Below, in pieces: positions 26,752 to 35,570 of a stretch of DNA of 64,000 nt. Under the pieces are notes generated by a model, which was not told the origin of the DNA, searched no databases, and saw only the letters and a program-made list of their open reading frames with translations. A program made the position numbers and the translations under genes. Source of the stretch: Demequina subtropica (GTDB lineage Bacteria; Actinomycetota; Actinomycetes; Actinomycetales; Demequinaceae); the NCBI RefSeq assembly GCF_000971235.1, contig NZ_BBMB01000011.1, positions 4,547-68,546 of the forward strand. Reading direction: 5' to 3'. Each line of letters starts with the position of its first letter. Within the stretch, counting starts at the first letter, position 1.

Positions 26752-27246
26752 CTAGTCGGTCGTGACGGTGGTGTCGGTGGCATCCGTGCCGGTCGAGTCC
26801 GTGGCGTCCGTGCCGCTGGAGTCGGAGGAGGCGGCTGCGGTGACGCCCGCCGAGAGGATGTAGTCGAGCGCGACCTCGGCATCCCCGACCTTGAGGGTCG
26901 GGACGCCGTACGCGAACGAGGTCGACTCGGCGGTGCCGGTGACCACGTCGCCGTTCGCGTCGTAGTACGAGACCTCAGTGCCGATCATGCCGAGCGCCGC
27001 GGTCCGCATCGAGAGGGCGAACTGCTCCTGCATGGTCGTGTTGAGCTCGGTGAGCTGGGTCACGGTGGCCAGCTGGGTCTGCTGCGACATCATCTCGGAC
27101 GTGTCCATGGGGGAGGACGGGTCCTGGTTCTGCAGCTGGACGATCAGCAGGTTCATGAAGTCGTCGGCGTCGAGCTCCTGGGAGGAGGTCGACACCGTCG
27201 CGCCCGCGCTGATGCTGGACACGAAGCTGACGCCGTCGATGCTCAT
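26752..27246 (-). CDS. flgD: FlgD hook-cap scaffolding protein
   Basis: 164 residues, shorter than the roughly 230 of enterobacteria. The N-terminal cap motif LDADDFMNLLIVQLQNQDP is clear and the C-terminal immunoglobulin-like part is reduced, ending in an acidic Ser/Thr/Asp repeat (TGTDATD). Start ATG 27246 follows AAAGGAAA. Guides FlgE polymerisation. Confidence 0.94.
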   Translation of the reverse strand: MSIDGVSFVSSISAGATVSTSSQELDADDFMNLLIVQLQNQDPSSPMDTSEMMSQQTQLATVTQLTELNTTMQEQFALSMRTAALGMIGTEVSYYDANGDVVTGTAESTSFAYGVPTLKVGDAEVALDYILSAGVTAAASSDSSGTDATDSTGTDATDTTVTTD

Positions 27247-27256
27247 GGATTTCCTT

Positions 27257-28558
27257 TCACAGGAGGATGTCGACGCCGCCTGCGCGGGCATCGAGCCGGG
27301 TCGGGATCGGGTGGTCGGTGGTCGAGACGCCGGTCGCCGAGGCGCCGGGCCAGGCGTCGGAGGCCGCGGTGCCGCGCGTGCGCTGCTCCTGGCCGCCGGC
27401 ATCGCGCGAGGCGCCGCCGTCGGCGCCCAGGTCGAGGTCCGAGCCGAGCCCGGCGTCCTCGAGGTCGCGGCGAAGGTCGGACAGCGCGGCGCGCAGCGCC
27501 TCGCGGCCGGCCTCGGTCGAGCCGAACAGCTGGACGGAGACGCCCTCGGGCGTGATCTTCGCGACCACGCGGACGTGGCCGAAGCTCTCGGGCGTGACCG
27601 CGATCTGCATCTCGTGCTCGCCCATGGGCAGCTGCTTGAGCGAGGCGAGCGGGGCGCTGAGCTGCGACGCGACGGGCACGTCGCGGGCGTACGACACGGG
27701 CGCCGCGGCCTGCACCGTCGCGGTCGGCGCGGCGGTCTGCGTCGGAGCGGTGGCCGTGAGGCCCTGGACGGGCTCGGCTCCGCGCGCCGGCGCGGGCTGC
27801 GCGGGCTCGCCCTGCGGCGCGGAGGCGTCGCGCGCGGCCGGCCGGAGCGCCGCGAGCACGCGCTCGAGCACCTCGGGCGCGACGGCCTCCGCATCGGACG
27901 ATGCCGCCGCGGGGGCCGCGGGGACGGCCGGGACGAGCGCATCGTCCGCCGAGGCGGCATCCGCGGGGACACCGGACGTGCCGGCGGCGAGCACCGTCGC
28001 GACCTGGGAGCCGGAGGCATCGGTGGGCACGGCCGGGGCGCCGGGCGCCGGGGACGGCACGGCGCCGCGGCCGACGACGGCGGGAAGGGTGGCCGCGGCC
28101 ACCGCTGCCGGCACGCCGGTCGCGGGGGTCGGGGCGCCCTCGGCGCCAGGCGGGGTCGGGAGCGCCTCCTCGGCCGCGACCTCCGTGGACGGGGTCACGG
28201 GCACGACGAGCCCCTCGAGGGTGGCGGGCGCAGGGGTCGCGGCGACGGGCATGCCGGGAGCGGCTGCGGGAGCCTCGGTGGTCGCGGCCTGCTCCTCGCC
28301 GCTCGCGGACGGCTCGGCAGCCGACGCGACCGCGCCGTCGGCGCGGGACTCGTCGCGCGCGGCGCCCGAGCCGGCGGGCCGGGCCTCGTCGCGTCGAGAG
28401 CCGACGCGCGAGCGGTCGCCCGCATCGTCACGGCGCGAGCCGCCGGACGCGGCTGCGAGCTCACGCGCGAAGGCGTCGCCGTCGGAGCCGGCGCCGGAGG
28501 CACGGGAGGTGGACGCGCGCGCGGGCTGCGGCGCGGGAACGGTCGGGGCGACGGTCAT
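27257..28558 (-). CDS. fliK: FliK hook-length control protein
   Basis: 433 residues. A long disordered Ala/Pro/Ser-rich region (about 1-330) ends in a Flg_hook domain with LPMGEHEMQIAVTPESFGHV and VVAKITPEGVSVQLFGST. It measures the hook and triggers the FlhB switch. Starts inside the fliJ stop (ATGA). Confidence 0.92.
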   Translation of the reverse strand: MTVAPTVPAPQPARASTSRASGAGSDGDAFARELAAASGGSRRDDAGDRSRVGSRRDEARPAGSGAARDESRADGAVASAAEPSASGEEQAATTEAPAAAPGMPVAATPAPATLEGLVVPVTPSTEVAAEEALPTPPGAEGAPTPATGVPAAVAAATLPAVVGRGAVPSPAPGAPAVPTDASGSQVATVLAAGTSGVPADAASADDALVPAVPAAPAAASSDAEAVAPEVLERVLAALRPAARDASAPQGEPAQPAPARGAEPVQGLTATAPTQTAAPTATVQAAAPVSYARDVPVASQLSAPLASLKQLPMGEHEMQIAVTPESFGHVRVVAKITPEGVSVQLFGSTEAGREALRAALSDLRRDLEDAGLGSDLDLGADGGASRDAGGQEQRTRGTAASDAWPGASATGVSTTDHPIPTRLDARAGGVDILL

Positions 28559-29007
28559 CGGTCCTCCTCGGTGGCGCGGCGCAGCGCCGCCTCGTCGAGC
28601 GTCACCTGCTCGGCGCGCAGCTCCTCGGCCGCGAGCTCGCTGTCGTGGCGCTCGCGCAGGCGGTCGATCATCGAGGCGCGCGTACGCGCCTCGCTCCATG
28701 CGCCGGTCGCGCCGTCGGCGTGGGACTCCGCGACGGTCAGCGCGAGCTGCAGCTCCTGGACGCGCGCCGTGAGCGCGGCGCGCGAGGCGACCATGGCGCT
28801 CCACGAGCGCGTCACGTCGGGCTGCTCCGCATCGGTCTGCGTGCGGGGGTCGCGGAACTCGAGGCTCGCGAGCTGCGAGCGCGCCGCGCGGACGGCCTGC
28901 GCGGCCTCCTCGCGGGCGCGGTTCGCGTGCGCGAGCTCGGCCGCGGCCTGCTCCTCGGCCAGCTCGCGGGCCCTCAGCAGGCCGGCGAGAGGGAAGCTCC
29001 TGCTCAT
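28555..29007 (-). CDS. fliJ: FliJ export chaperone-escort protein
   Basis: 150 residues, almost entirely predicted coiled coil (FPLAGLLRARELAEEQAAAE; RASMIDRLRERHDSELAAEE). Identified by this pattern and by its place directly after fliI, with which it shares four bases. FliJ inserts into the FliI hexamer and feeds the export gate. Confidence 0.88.
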   Translation of the reverse strand: MSRSFPLAGLLRARELAEEQAAAELAHANRAREEAAQAVRAARSQLASLEFRDPRTQTDAEQPDVTRSWSAMVASRAALTARVQELQLALTVAESHADGATGAWSEARTRASMIDRLRERHDSELAAEELRAEQVTLDEAALRRATEEDR

Positions 29008-30371
29008 GCGCGCACTCCCATCTGCGTGAGGAGCGCGGCGAGCCGCGCCCATGCCTCGTCGGCCCCGACCGGCTGGTCGACGGGCTGCTGGAGGAAGCCG
29101 TCGATCGCGGCGGCATGCGCGACCGCGGCGTCCACGAGCGGATTGGTTCCCGCGGCGTACGCGCCGACGTCGAGAAGGTCCTGCGCGCGGCGGCGCGCCG
29201 CGAGGACCTGGCGCAGCGCGAGCGCGAGCGCGCGCTGCTCGGCCGTGGTGACGCGGCTCGCGACACGGGAGATCGAGCCGAGCACGTCGATGGCGGGGTA
29301 GTGGCCCGCGACCGCGAGGTCGCGCGTGAGCACCACGTGGCCGTCGAGGATCGAGCGCGTGGCGTCGGCGATGGGCTCGTTGTGGTCGTCGCCGTCGACC
29401 AGGACGGTGTAGATGCCGGTGACGGAGCCGGTCGCGTCGGTCCCGGTGCGCTCGAGCAGCTGCGCGAGCATCGAGAAGGTCGACGGCGGGTACCCGCGGG
29501 TCGCCGGGGGCTCGCCGACCGAGAGGCCGATCTCGCGCTGCGCCATCGCGACGCGCGTGAGGGAGTCCATCATGAGGACCACGTCGCGCCCCTGCGAGCG
29601 GAAGTCCTCCGCGATGCGCGTCGCGACGAACGCCGCGCGCAGGCGCACCATCGCCGGCTGGTCGGAGGTCGCGATGACCACCACGGACCTCGCGAGGCCC
29701 TCCGGCCCCAGATCGTCCTCGAGGAACTCGCGCACCTCACGGCCACGCTCGCCGATGAGCGCGATGACGCTCACCTCGGCCTCCGTGCCGCGCGCGACCA
29801 TCGACAGCAGGCTCGACTTGCCCACGCCGGAGCCGGCGAACAGGCCGATGCGCTGGCCGCGGCCCACGGTGGTCATGGTGTCGAGCGCGCGCACGCCCAT
29901 CCCGAGCGGGGTGTCGACGCGCGCGCGGTCGAGCGCGGAGGGCGCGGTCGCGTCGACCGGCACGCGGCGCGCGTCGGGGCCGTCGAGCACCGAGCCCTTG
30001 CCGTCCATCGGGCGGCCCAGGCCGTCGAGCACGCGTCCGAGCAGCTGCGGCCCCGCGGGGACCGTGAGCGGGCGGCCGGTGGCCCGCGCCGCCATGCCGA
30101 CGTGCAGCCCGTGGACCGGGCCGAGCGGCATGCAGCGCAGCGCGTCGCCCGTGACGGCCACGACCTCCGCCTCGGTGGTGCCGCCGTCGCCGGTGTCGAT
30201 CGCGACCAGGTCGCCCACGGCGCCCTGGAGGCCCGCGACGTCGACGGAGAGGCCGACGATCGAGGACACGGAGCCCACGAGCTCGGGCGCGCCGGCGGCC
30301 GCCGCGCGCGCGATGAGCGGCGAGCGGAAGCGCGAGCCGGGCGCGCTGTCGAGGATCACGGGGGTGGTCAC
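29004..30371 (-). CDS. fliI: FliI flagellar export ATPase
   Basis: 455 residues. Walker A GLFAGSGVGKSSL, Walker B VVLMMDSLTRVAMAQRE, and GERGREVREFLEDDLG place it with F1/T3SS-type ATPases. Start is GTG at 30371, overlapping the fliH stop (GTGA); the frame runs on upstream without stop but that stretch is antisense-like. Powers unfolding and release of export substrates. Confidence 0.97.
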   Translation of the reverse strand: MTTPVILDSAPGSRFRSPLIARAAAAGAPELVGSVSSIVGLSVDVAGLQGAVGDLVAIDTGDGGTTEAEVVAVTGDALRCMPLGPVHGLHVGMAARATGRPLTVPAGPQLLGRVLDGLGRPMDGKGSVLDGPDARRVPVDATAPSALDRARVDTPLGMGVRALDTMTTVGRGQRIGLFAGSGVGKSSLLSMVARGTEAEVSVIALIGERGREVREFLEDDLGPEGLARSVVVIATSDQPAMVRLRAAFVATRIAEDFRSQGRDVVLMMDSLTRVAMAQREIGLSVGEPPATRGYPPSTFSMLAQLLERTGTDATGSVTGIYTVLVDGDDHNEPIADATRSILDGHVVLTRDLAVAGHYPAIDVLGSISRVASRVTTAEQRALALALRQVLAARRRAQDLLDVGAYAAGTNPLVDAAVAHAAAIDGFLQQPVDQPVGADEAWARLAALLTQMGVRA

Positions 30372-30985
30372 AGGCCTGCCTCCAGCGCCGCGCGAGCGCG
30401 CGCGAGACCGGCGCCGATGCGCGCATCGAGGGCGCCGTCGGCGTGCTCGACGATGACGTCGCCGGGGGCGAGCCGGGGGTCGCCGGCGAGGGCGATGCCG
30501 TCCGCGAGGGTCGCCTCGCCGGCGTCGGCCAGGCGGCGGACCTCCGCGAGGGTCTCGGGGTGGAGGCGCATGACGGTCGCGTCGATGCCGGTCGGCAGGG
30601 ACGCGGCGCGGGCGAGCACGGAGCGGGCGGCCACCGGGCCGTCGGCGAGCTCGTGCCCGAGGATCGCCTCGGCGAGCTCCATGGCCGCGCCGTTGAGGGA
30701 CTCCTCCGCGTCGGCGAGCACAGGCAGCGCGCGCTCGTGCCACGCACGGGACGCGGCGCCGAGCGCGAGGAGGGCGTCGCACAGGGCGGCGTCGCGCGCG
30801 GCCTCGCGGCGCTCGTGGTCGGCGCGCTCCGCGTCGCGCTCGCGCTGGGCGGCCTCGGCCGCGGCGCGCGCGCCGGCGGCCCAGCCCGCGGCGAACCCGC
30901 TCGCGTGCGACTCGCCCGCGGCGTCCGCGCGCTGCGGCGCGATGGTCGCGGGCACGAAGGTGGAGACCCTGCTGTCAGGCGACAT
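30368..30985 (-). CDS. fliH: FliH export ATPase regulator
   Basis: 205 residues from ATG 30985, which lies inside the last codons of fliG and follows GAGG. An Ala/Glu/Arg-rich helix (about 25-90) precedes a domain like the V/F-type stator subunit E (VMRLHPETLAEVRRLAD; PGDVIVEHADGALDARI). Holds FliI at the C ring. An ATG at 31000 would add five residues. Confidence 0.9.
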   Translation of the reverse strand: MSPDSRVSTFVPATIAPQRADAAGESHASGFAAGWAAGARAAAEAAQRERDAERADHERREAARDAALCDALLALGAASRAWHERALPVLADAEESLNGAAMELAEAILGHELADGPVAARSVLARAASLPTGIDATVMRLHPETLAEVRRLADAGEATLADGIALAGDPRLAPGDVIVEHADGALDARIGAGLARARAALEAGL

Positions 30986-31982
30986 ACTCGTCCTCGCCAT
31001 CGCGGCTGATCATGATCTCGCCGCGCTCCTCGAGGCCACGGATGACCTGGACCACCTTCGAGCGCGCCTCCTCGACCAGCGAGATGCGGACGGGGCCCAG
31101 CGCGTCGATCTCCTCGACGAGGTTCTCCCGCGCGCGCTCCGACATGTTGCGCAGGATCTTGTCGCGCACCGAGTCCTCCGCGCCCTTGAGCGCGGTCGCC
31201 AGCGTGCCGGTCTCGACCGAGCGCATCACCAGCTGGATCGCACGATCCTCGAGCATCGTGATGTCCGCGAAGACGAACATCAGCTGGCGGATCTGGTCCG
31301 CGAGCTCGGGGTCCTGCGCCGTGAGGCCCTCGAGGATGAGCTTCTCGGTCGCCGCATCGGCCCGGTTGATGATCTCCACGAGCGGCTGCACGCCACCCAC
31401 GGACGTGAGCTCCTGCGAGGTGATGAGGTTGGTGGCCTTGAGCTTGAGCTGGTCCGCGATGAGCCCGACCACGTCGGGAGAGGCGCCCTCCATGGTGGCG
31501 ATGCGACGCGCGACGATCGTCTGGGTCTCGGGGGAGAAGCCCGCCATGATCGCCGACGCGTGCTCGGGACGCAGGTGCGCGAGCACGAGCGCGATCGTCT
31601 GGGGGTGCTCGCCGCTCAGCAGGGACACCACCTGACGCGCGTCGGCGTGCATGAGGAACTCGAACGGCTGGACCTGGACCTGCGACTTGAGCCGCTCGAG
31701 CACCTCCGCGGCCTTCTCGCGGCCCAGGGTCTCCTCGAGCAGCTTCTTGGCGTACGAGTACCCGCCGCTCGCGACGGTGAGCGCGCGCGTCGCGGTGCGC
31801 TGGAACTCCTCGAGCACCTCCGCGACGGTCGCCTCGTCGACGCTCTTGAGCCGCGTGATCTCCGCGGTCACCATCTCCATCTCGTTCTCGGACAGCTGCG
31901 CCATCACGCCCGAGGCCGCCTCGCGGCCCATCTGGATGAGCACGAGCGCCGCCTTCTGGGTCCCCGTCAGCATCGCGGTCAT
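30975..31982 (-). CDS. fliG: FliG rotor/switch protein
   Basis: 335 residues: LTGTQKAALVLIQMG at the N-terminus, the EHPQTIALVLAHL motif, and the C-terminal torque helix with MFVFADITMLEDRAIQLVMR charged positions. Couples MotA movement to the MS ring. ATG overlaps the fliF stop by four bases. Confidence 0.97.
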   Translation of the reverse strand: MTAMLTGTQKAALVLIQMGREAASGVMAQLSENEMEMVTAEITRLKSVDEATVAEVLEEFQRTATRALTVASGGYSYAKKLLEETLGREKAAEVLERLKSQVQVQPFEFLMHADARQVVSLLSGEHPQTIALVLAHLRPEHASAIMAGFSPETQTIVARRIATMEGASPDVVGLIADQLKLKATNLITSQELTSVGGVQPLVEIINRADAATEKLILEGLTAQDPELADQIRQLMFVFADITMLEDRAIQLVMRSVETGTLATALKGAEDSVRDKILRNMSERARENLVEEIDALGPVRISLVEEARSKVVQVIRGLEERGEIMISRDGEDEYVA

Positions 31983-33619
31983 GCGTTCCTCCCCGAGCCG
32001 ATCCAGCCGCGCAGGACCTCGGCGACCTCGGCCGGCTGCTGGGCGGCGAAGCCGGCGATCTCGTCGCGGATCGCGAGCGCGACCGCATCCATGGTCGGCA
32101 CCGGGGCCGCCTCGATCGCGAGCTCGGCCTCGTCGGCCACGGAGCTCGCCTGGTCGAGCAGCGCCTGCGTGCGGGCGTCGAGCGCGGCCTGGGCGCGCGC
32201 CTCGAGCTCCTCGACGGCCTCGACGCTGAGCGCGATGCGCTCGTCGGTGTCGCCGCGACGGCGACGGCCCTTCACGAGCGCGAGGATCACGATGAGGATC
32301 ACCGACAGGAGCAGCACGCCCCACTTCGCGATCGACACGTACATCGCGCGGGTCGCTGCCTGCTCGTCGGCGACGGCGGCCTCCTCGAGCGCGGTCGCGG
32401 CCGCATCGGCCACGGACGAGTCGAAGTTCATCGTCGCGACCGAGACCACGTCGCCGCGCGCCTCGTCGACGCCCGCCGCCGCGGCGACCATCGCGCTGAG
32501 CTCGTCGAGGTCGATCGACGCCGCCGCCGCCTGGTTCGCGACCACGGAGACGGACTGGCGCTTGACCGAGCCGGGGGCCGTCTCGGTGACCTCGACGGTC
32601 CGGTCCACGGCGTTGTTCTTGACCGTGTCCTCCTTGCGGTACGCGCCGCTGCTGTCCTCGTCGCCCTCGGGCACGGAGATGTTGTCGGGGCCCAGCACGC
32701 CGGCGCTCGTGGTGCCGCCGTCGCCCGAGTACTCCTCGACGGACGAGGACTCGGACAGCGGCGCCGCGTCCGGGTTGGAGCGGTAGGACTCGGAGGTGGT
32801 GGAGCGCTGGTCGTAGTCGAGCTCGGCGGTGACCGAGACGATCGCGTTGCCTGTGCCGACCACGCGGTCGAGCATCGCCTGCACGCTCGAGGCGATGCGG
32901 GTCTCGTAGTCGGCCGTCTGGCCCGTCTGCTCGAGCGCGGTCTGACCCCCGCCGACCGTGGACAGGACCACGCCGTTGGAGTCGATCACGGCGACGTCCT
33001 CGGGCTCCATGCCCTCGATCGAGGCGGAGACCAGGTGGACGATGGCCTGGACGCTCTGGGTGTCGAGCGACGCCCCGGCGCGGGTCGCGACGAAGACGGA
33101 GGCCGTGGGGTCCTCCTGCTCGTCGACGAAGACCGTCTCCTGGGGCAGCGCGAGCTTGATCGAGGCGGTCTCGACCGCGTCCATCGCGGTGATGGTCGCG
33201 GCGAGCTCGCCCTCGAGCGCGCGCTGATACGTGACCTGCTGCTGGAAGTCCGAGCTGGTCATCGACATGTCGTCGAGCAGGGCGTAGCCGGTGGTGGTGC
33301 CGTTCGGCAGGCCGGCCGACGCGACCGCGAGGCGCGTGTCGTACAGCTGCGCCTGGGGCACCAGGATGGTGCCGCCGCCGGCGGTGAGCTCGTAGGGGAC
33401 CCCGCTGGCGTCGAGCTGGTCGACGATCGCCGCCGCATCGTCCGCCGCGAGGTTGGTGAACAGGGGGGACATGCTCGGCTTGGTCGTGTACTGCGCGAGC
33501 GCGACGAGCCCGACCACGAGGAGGGCCGCGAGCAGGGTCGCGAACACCTTCTGGGCGACCGACATCTCGCCGGCCCACGCACGGAGCTGGTCCCAGCGGC
33601 CCTGGATCTGCGCGGGCAT
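31979..33619 (-). CDS. fliF: FliF MS-ring protein
   Basis: 546 residues. TM1 (about 25-45), ring-building domains (YTTKPSMSPLFTNL; ASIKLALPQETVF), second TM (about 443-463) and a C-terminal tail that binds FliG. Start overlaps the fliE stop by one base. Confidence 0.97.
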   Translation of the reverse strand: MPAQIQGRWDQLRAWAGEMSVAQKVFATLLAALLVVGLVALAQYTTKPSMSPLFTNLAADDAAAIVDQLDASGVPYELTAGGGTILVPQAQLYDTRLAVASAGLPNGTTTGYALLDDMSMTSSDFQQQVTYQRALEGELAATITAMDAVETASIKLALPQETVFVDEQEDPTASVFVATRAGASLDTQSVQAIVHLVSASIEGMEPEDVAVIDSNGVVLSTVGGGQTALEQTGQTADYETRIASSVQAMLDRVVGTGNAIVSVTAELDYDQRSTTSESYRSNPDAAPLSESSSVEEYSGDGGTTSAGVLGPDNISVPEGDEDSSGAYRKEDTVKNNAVDRTVEVTETAPGSVKRQSVSVVANQAAAASIDLDELSAMVAAAAGVDEARGDVVSVATMNFDSSVADAAATALEEAAVADEQAATRAMYVSIAKWGVLLLSVILIVILALVKGRRRRGDTDERIALSVEAVEELEARAQAALDARTQALLDQASSVADEAELAIEAAPVPTMDAVALAIRDEIAGFAAQQPAEVAEVLRGWIGSGRNA

Positions 33620-33930
33620 CAGACGGTGATCCTCAGGACCTCGGTGACGGCGTCGACCATCTTGTTGCGCAGCGCGGATGCGAGCTCGAGCGCGACCGCG
33701 GCCTCGGTGGCGGCGATCGTGTAGTCATGCACGTCGGACAGGTCGCCCGTGAGCGCGCGCACGGCGAGCTCGCTGCTCATCGCCTGCAGGCCCTGGATGC
33801 CGTCCACCGCGGAGGTGAGCTGCGACGCGAAGGCCGCGTCGCTGCCCTCGACGCCCGACACGGCGGACGTGACCTCGGCGGGCATGGAGAAGGACGCGGA
33901 GGAGACCGCGGAGATGGGGGTGATCGACAT
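33619..33930 (-). CDS. fliE: FliE MS ring-rod junction protein
   Basis: 103 residues; FASQLTSAVDGIQGLQ and the C-terminal AATEAAVALELASALRNKM/VTEVLRITV stretch match FliE. One-base overlaps on both sides tie it to flgC and fliF. Confidence 0.95.
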   Translation of the reverse strand: MSITPISAVSSASFSMPAEVTSAVSGVEGSDAAFASQLTSAVDGIQGLQAMSSELAVRALTGDLSDVHDYTIAATEAAVALELASALRNKMVDAVTEVLRITV

Positions 33931-34337
33931 CAGCCTCTCCCGATGGTGAGCGCGGTGGAGTACATGTCACGGGCGCGGTCGACCACGGCGGCGTTCGCCT
34001 GGTAGCCGCGCTGGGCCATGATGAGCTGGGTCATCTGGCTGGAGGCGTCGATGTCCGGGTAGCGGACGTAGCCGTCCTCGTCCGCGAGCGCGTTGGTGGG
34101 CTCGTAGACCAGGCGGCCCTCCGCGGAGCCGAGCACGGTGCCGGCGACGTGCACGCCGCCCGAGTCGCCGCCCTGGTTGTCGTTCGCGGCCGCGACGACG
34201 TAGCGCGCCTGGAAGGCGTCCTCCGACGTCGCCGTCGCGGTGTTCATGTTCGCGAGGTTGTCCGAGATGGCGTCGAGCCACTTGCGGTACACGGTCATGC
34301 CCGAGCCCGCGATGCCGATCGCGGCGAAGGTGCCCAT
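33930..34337 (-). CDS. flgC: FlgC proximal rod protein
   Basis: 135 residues with IGIAGSGMTVYRKWLDAIS at the N-terminus and MTQLIMAQRGYQANAAVVDR at the C-terminus, the paired terminal helices of rod proteins. Start overlaps flgB stop by one base. Confidence 0.96.
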   Translation of the reverse strand: MGTFAAIGIAGSGMTVYRKWLDAISDNLANMNTATATSEDAFQARYVVAAANDNQGGDSGGVHVAGTVLGSAEGRLVYEPTNALADEDGYVRYPDIDASSQMTQLIMAQRGYQANAAVVDRARDMYSTALTIGRG

Positions 34338-34678
34338 CAGGCGTTCCCGATCGCGGTGCGGATGGAGGAGAACTTGCCCTCCATGGCGCGCGTCGCGAGC
34401 TCGTAGCGCAGGCCCGTGTCGATGTTGGCGAGCGTCTCGGTGTCCAGGTTGACGTTGTTGCCGTCGAGGCGGGTGGGCTCGAGCGAGGTCGCGATGGTCG
34501 CGCTCACGGCGCCGGAGCCGTCCGACACCGCGGCGGCCAGGGCGTCCTCGAAGACGACCTTCTTGGCCAGGTAGCCGGGAGTCTGGATGTTGGCGATGTT
34601 GTCGGCGGTGGTGCGCTGACGAAGCGACAGCGCGTCGAGCGCGCTGGAGATCGCATCGAAGCTGACGGATCCGAACAC
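34337..34678 (-). CDS. flgB: FlgB proximal rod protein
   Basis: 113 residues; LSLRQRTTADNIANIQTPGY and LATRAMEGKFSSIRTAIGN are the rod-family ends. Start is GTG 34678 after AAGGGTGA. First gene of the large basal-body operon, with a sigma-28-like promoter and a CRP-like palindrome upstream. No flgF, flgG, flgH or flgI follows anywhere in the window. Confidence 0.96.
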   Translation of the reverse strand: MFGSVSFDAISSALDALSLRQRTTADNIANIQTPGYLAKKVVFEDALAAAVSDGSGAVSATIATSLEPTRLDGNNVNLDTETLANIDTGLRYELATRAMEGKFSSIRTAIGNA

Positions 34679-34749
34679 AGGTCACCCTTCTCAGGACGTA
34701 CAGGTGGCCGGTCCGTGGCCAAGGCGTGAGCGATCCGTGCTCACCGTCC

Positions 34750-34776
34750 TCATCGGACGCCGATGTCCGCCGGTGA
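34750..34776 (-). promoter_or_regulatory. Sigma-28-like promoter of the flgB basal-body operon
   Basis: Minus strand TCAC (34773-34776), 15 bases, TCCGATGA (34750-34757), about 70 bases before the flgB GTG. The -10 forms the right arm of CATCGG-CGT-CCGATG, a palindrome that also occurs (with a four-base spacer) at the fliC promoter. Confidence 0.62.
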
Positions 34777-34786
34777 GAGGTCTCGA

Positions 34787-34802
34787 TGTGACCTGTGTCA
34801 CG
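34787..34802. promoter_or_regulatory. CRP/GlxR-like palindrome upstream of flgB
   Basis: TGTGA-N6-TCACG matches 9 of the 10 fixed bases of the CRP/GlxR consensus TGTGA-N6-TCACA. It lies just upstream of the -35 of the flgB promoter. Suggests cAMP-responsive control; the regulator gene itself is not in this window. Confidence 0.45.
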
Positions 34803-34817
34803 CCCTCGAGAAGGGTC

Positions 34818-35141
34818 TTAAGCAGGGATGTCGACGTACACGGGGGGCGCGGGCGTGCCGAGCGTCATGCGCGAGATCGCGCGTCCCTCGCGACGCGAGG
34901 CCCCCGCGGCGGTCGCGAGCTGCCGCGACACCTCGACCTGGCGCGCGAGCAGGGTCCGGGCCCTGTCGACGAGCGGCGCGGGGATCCGGCCGATGCCGGC
35001 GGGTGGGGTCCAGGCCGCCGCCGCATCGGGCGCCGGGACGTGATCGGAGGCGAGCATCGCCTCCGCGTCCTCTAGCGTCAGCTCGAACTCGGCGAGGGTC
35101 GCCTCCCAGGCGTCGTGCCAGGGGTCGGCGGGCGTGGTCAT
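34818..35141 (-). CDS. Unknown flagellar-operon protein (FliT position)
   Basis: 107 residues: an acidic helix (AWEATLAEFELTLEDAEAML), a Pro/Ala linker, a second helix (LVDRARTLLARQVEVSRQL) and a short tail. I recognise no family. Its ATG overlaps the fliS stop by four bases, so it is made together with FliS, and in many bacteria fliT, the FliD chaperone, sits here. A FliT-like chaperone is a guess from position and the two-helix plan only. Confidence 0.75.
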   Translation of the reverse strand: MTTPADPWHDAWEATLAEFELTLEDAEAMLASDHVPAPDAAAAWTPPAGIGRIPAPLVDRARTLLARQVEVSRQLATAAGASRREGRAISRMTLGTPAPPVYVDIPA

Positions 35142-35554
35142 GCCACGCCGGACATCGCGAGGTGCTGGGTCGCGGCCGAGGCGACCTGGCGGGCGGACTC
35201 GCGCCACGTGTCGCGCAGCGGGGCGACGATGCCGCGGCACGCGGCGACCTTGTCGGCGTCCTGGGCGACGTTCGCGTCGACGAGGGCGCCCGTGAGGAAC
35301 GTGTAGATCGAGAGGAGCCCGGGGGCGCCGTCCCACGCGGTCACGTCGAGCGTGCTGGTGAGCTCGGCGACGATCTGCTGGGCGTGGGTGAGCTGCGCGT
35401 GCGCGACCTGGCGGTCGCCCGCGCGCATCGCGAGCTCGGCGCGCTCGAGGTCGAGCACGAGCCGGTCGTAGAGCATGACGAGGAGCGTCGCGGGAGTCGC
35501 GGTCGAGACCGCGTCGTCGAGGTAGCGGTTGCGTGCCGCTGCGTATCCGTTCAT
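35138..35554 (-). CDS. fliS: FliS flagellin chaperone
   Basis: 138 residues. ATPATLLVMLYDRLVLDLER, LSIYTFLTGALVDANV are FliS features of the four-helix chaperone that caps flagellin and delivers it to FlhA. In Gram-positive bacteria FliS also works with FliW. It follows fliD after 16 bases. Confidence 0.95.
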   Translation of the reverse strand: MNGYAAARNRYLDDAVSTATPATLLVMLYDRLVLDLERAELAMRAGDRQVAHAQLTHAQQIVAELTSTLDVTAWDGAPGLLSIYTFLTGALVDANVAQDADKVAACRGIVAPLRDTWRESARQVASAATQHLAMSGVA

Positions 35555-35570
35555 CGTGACCTTCCTATGC

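Noticed and set aside
29115-32786. A 1223-codon open frame on the plus strand opposite fliF-fliI
   Set aside because: It is antisense to well-conserved flagellar genes and its Arg/His/Glu/Asp-rich translation is typical of a GC-rich shadow frame.
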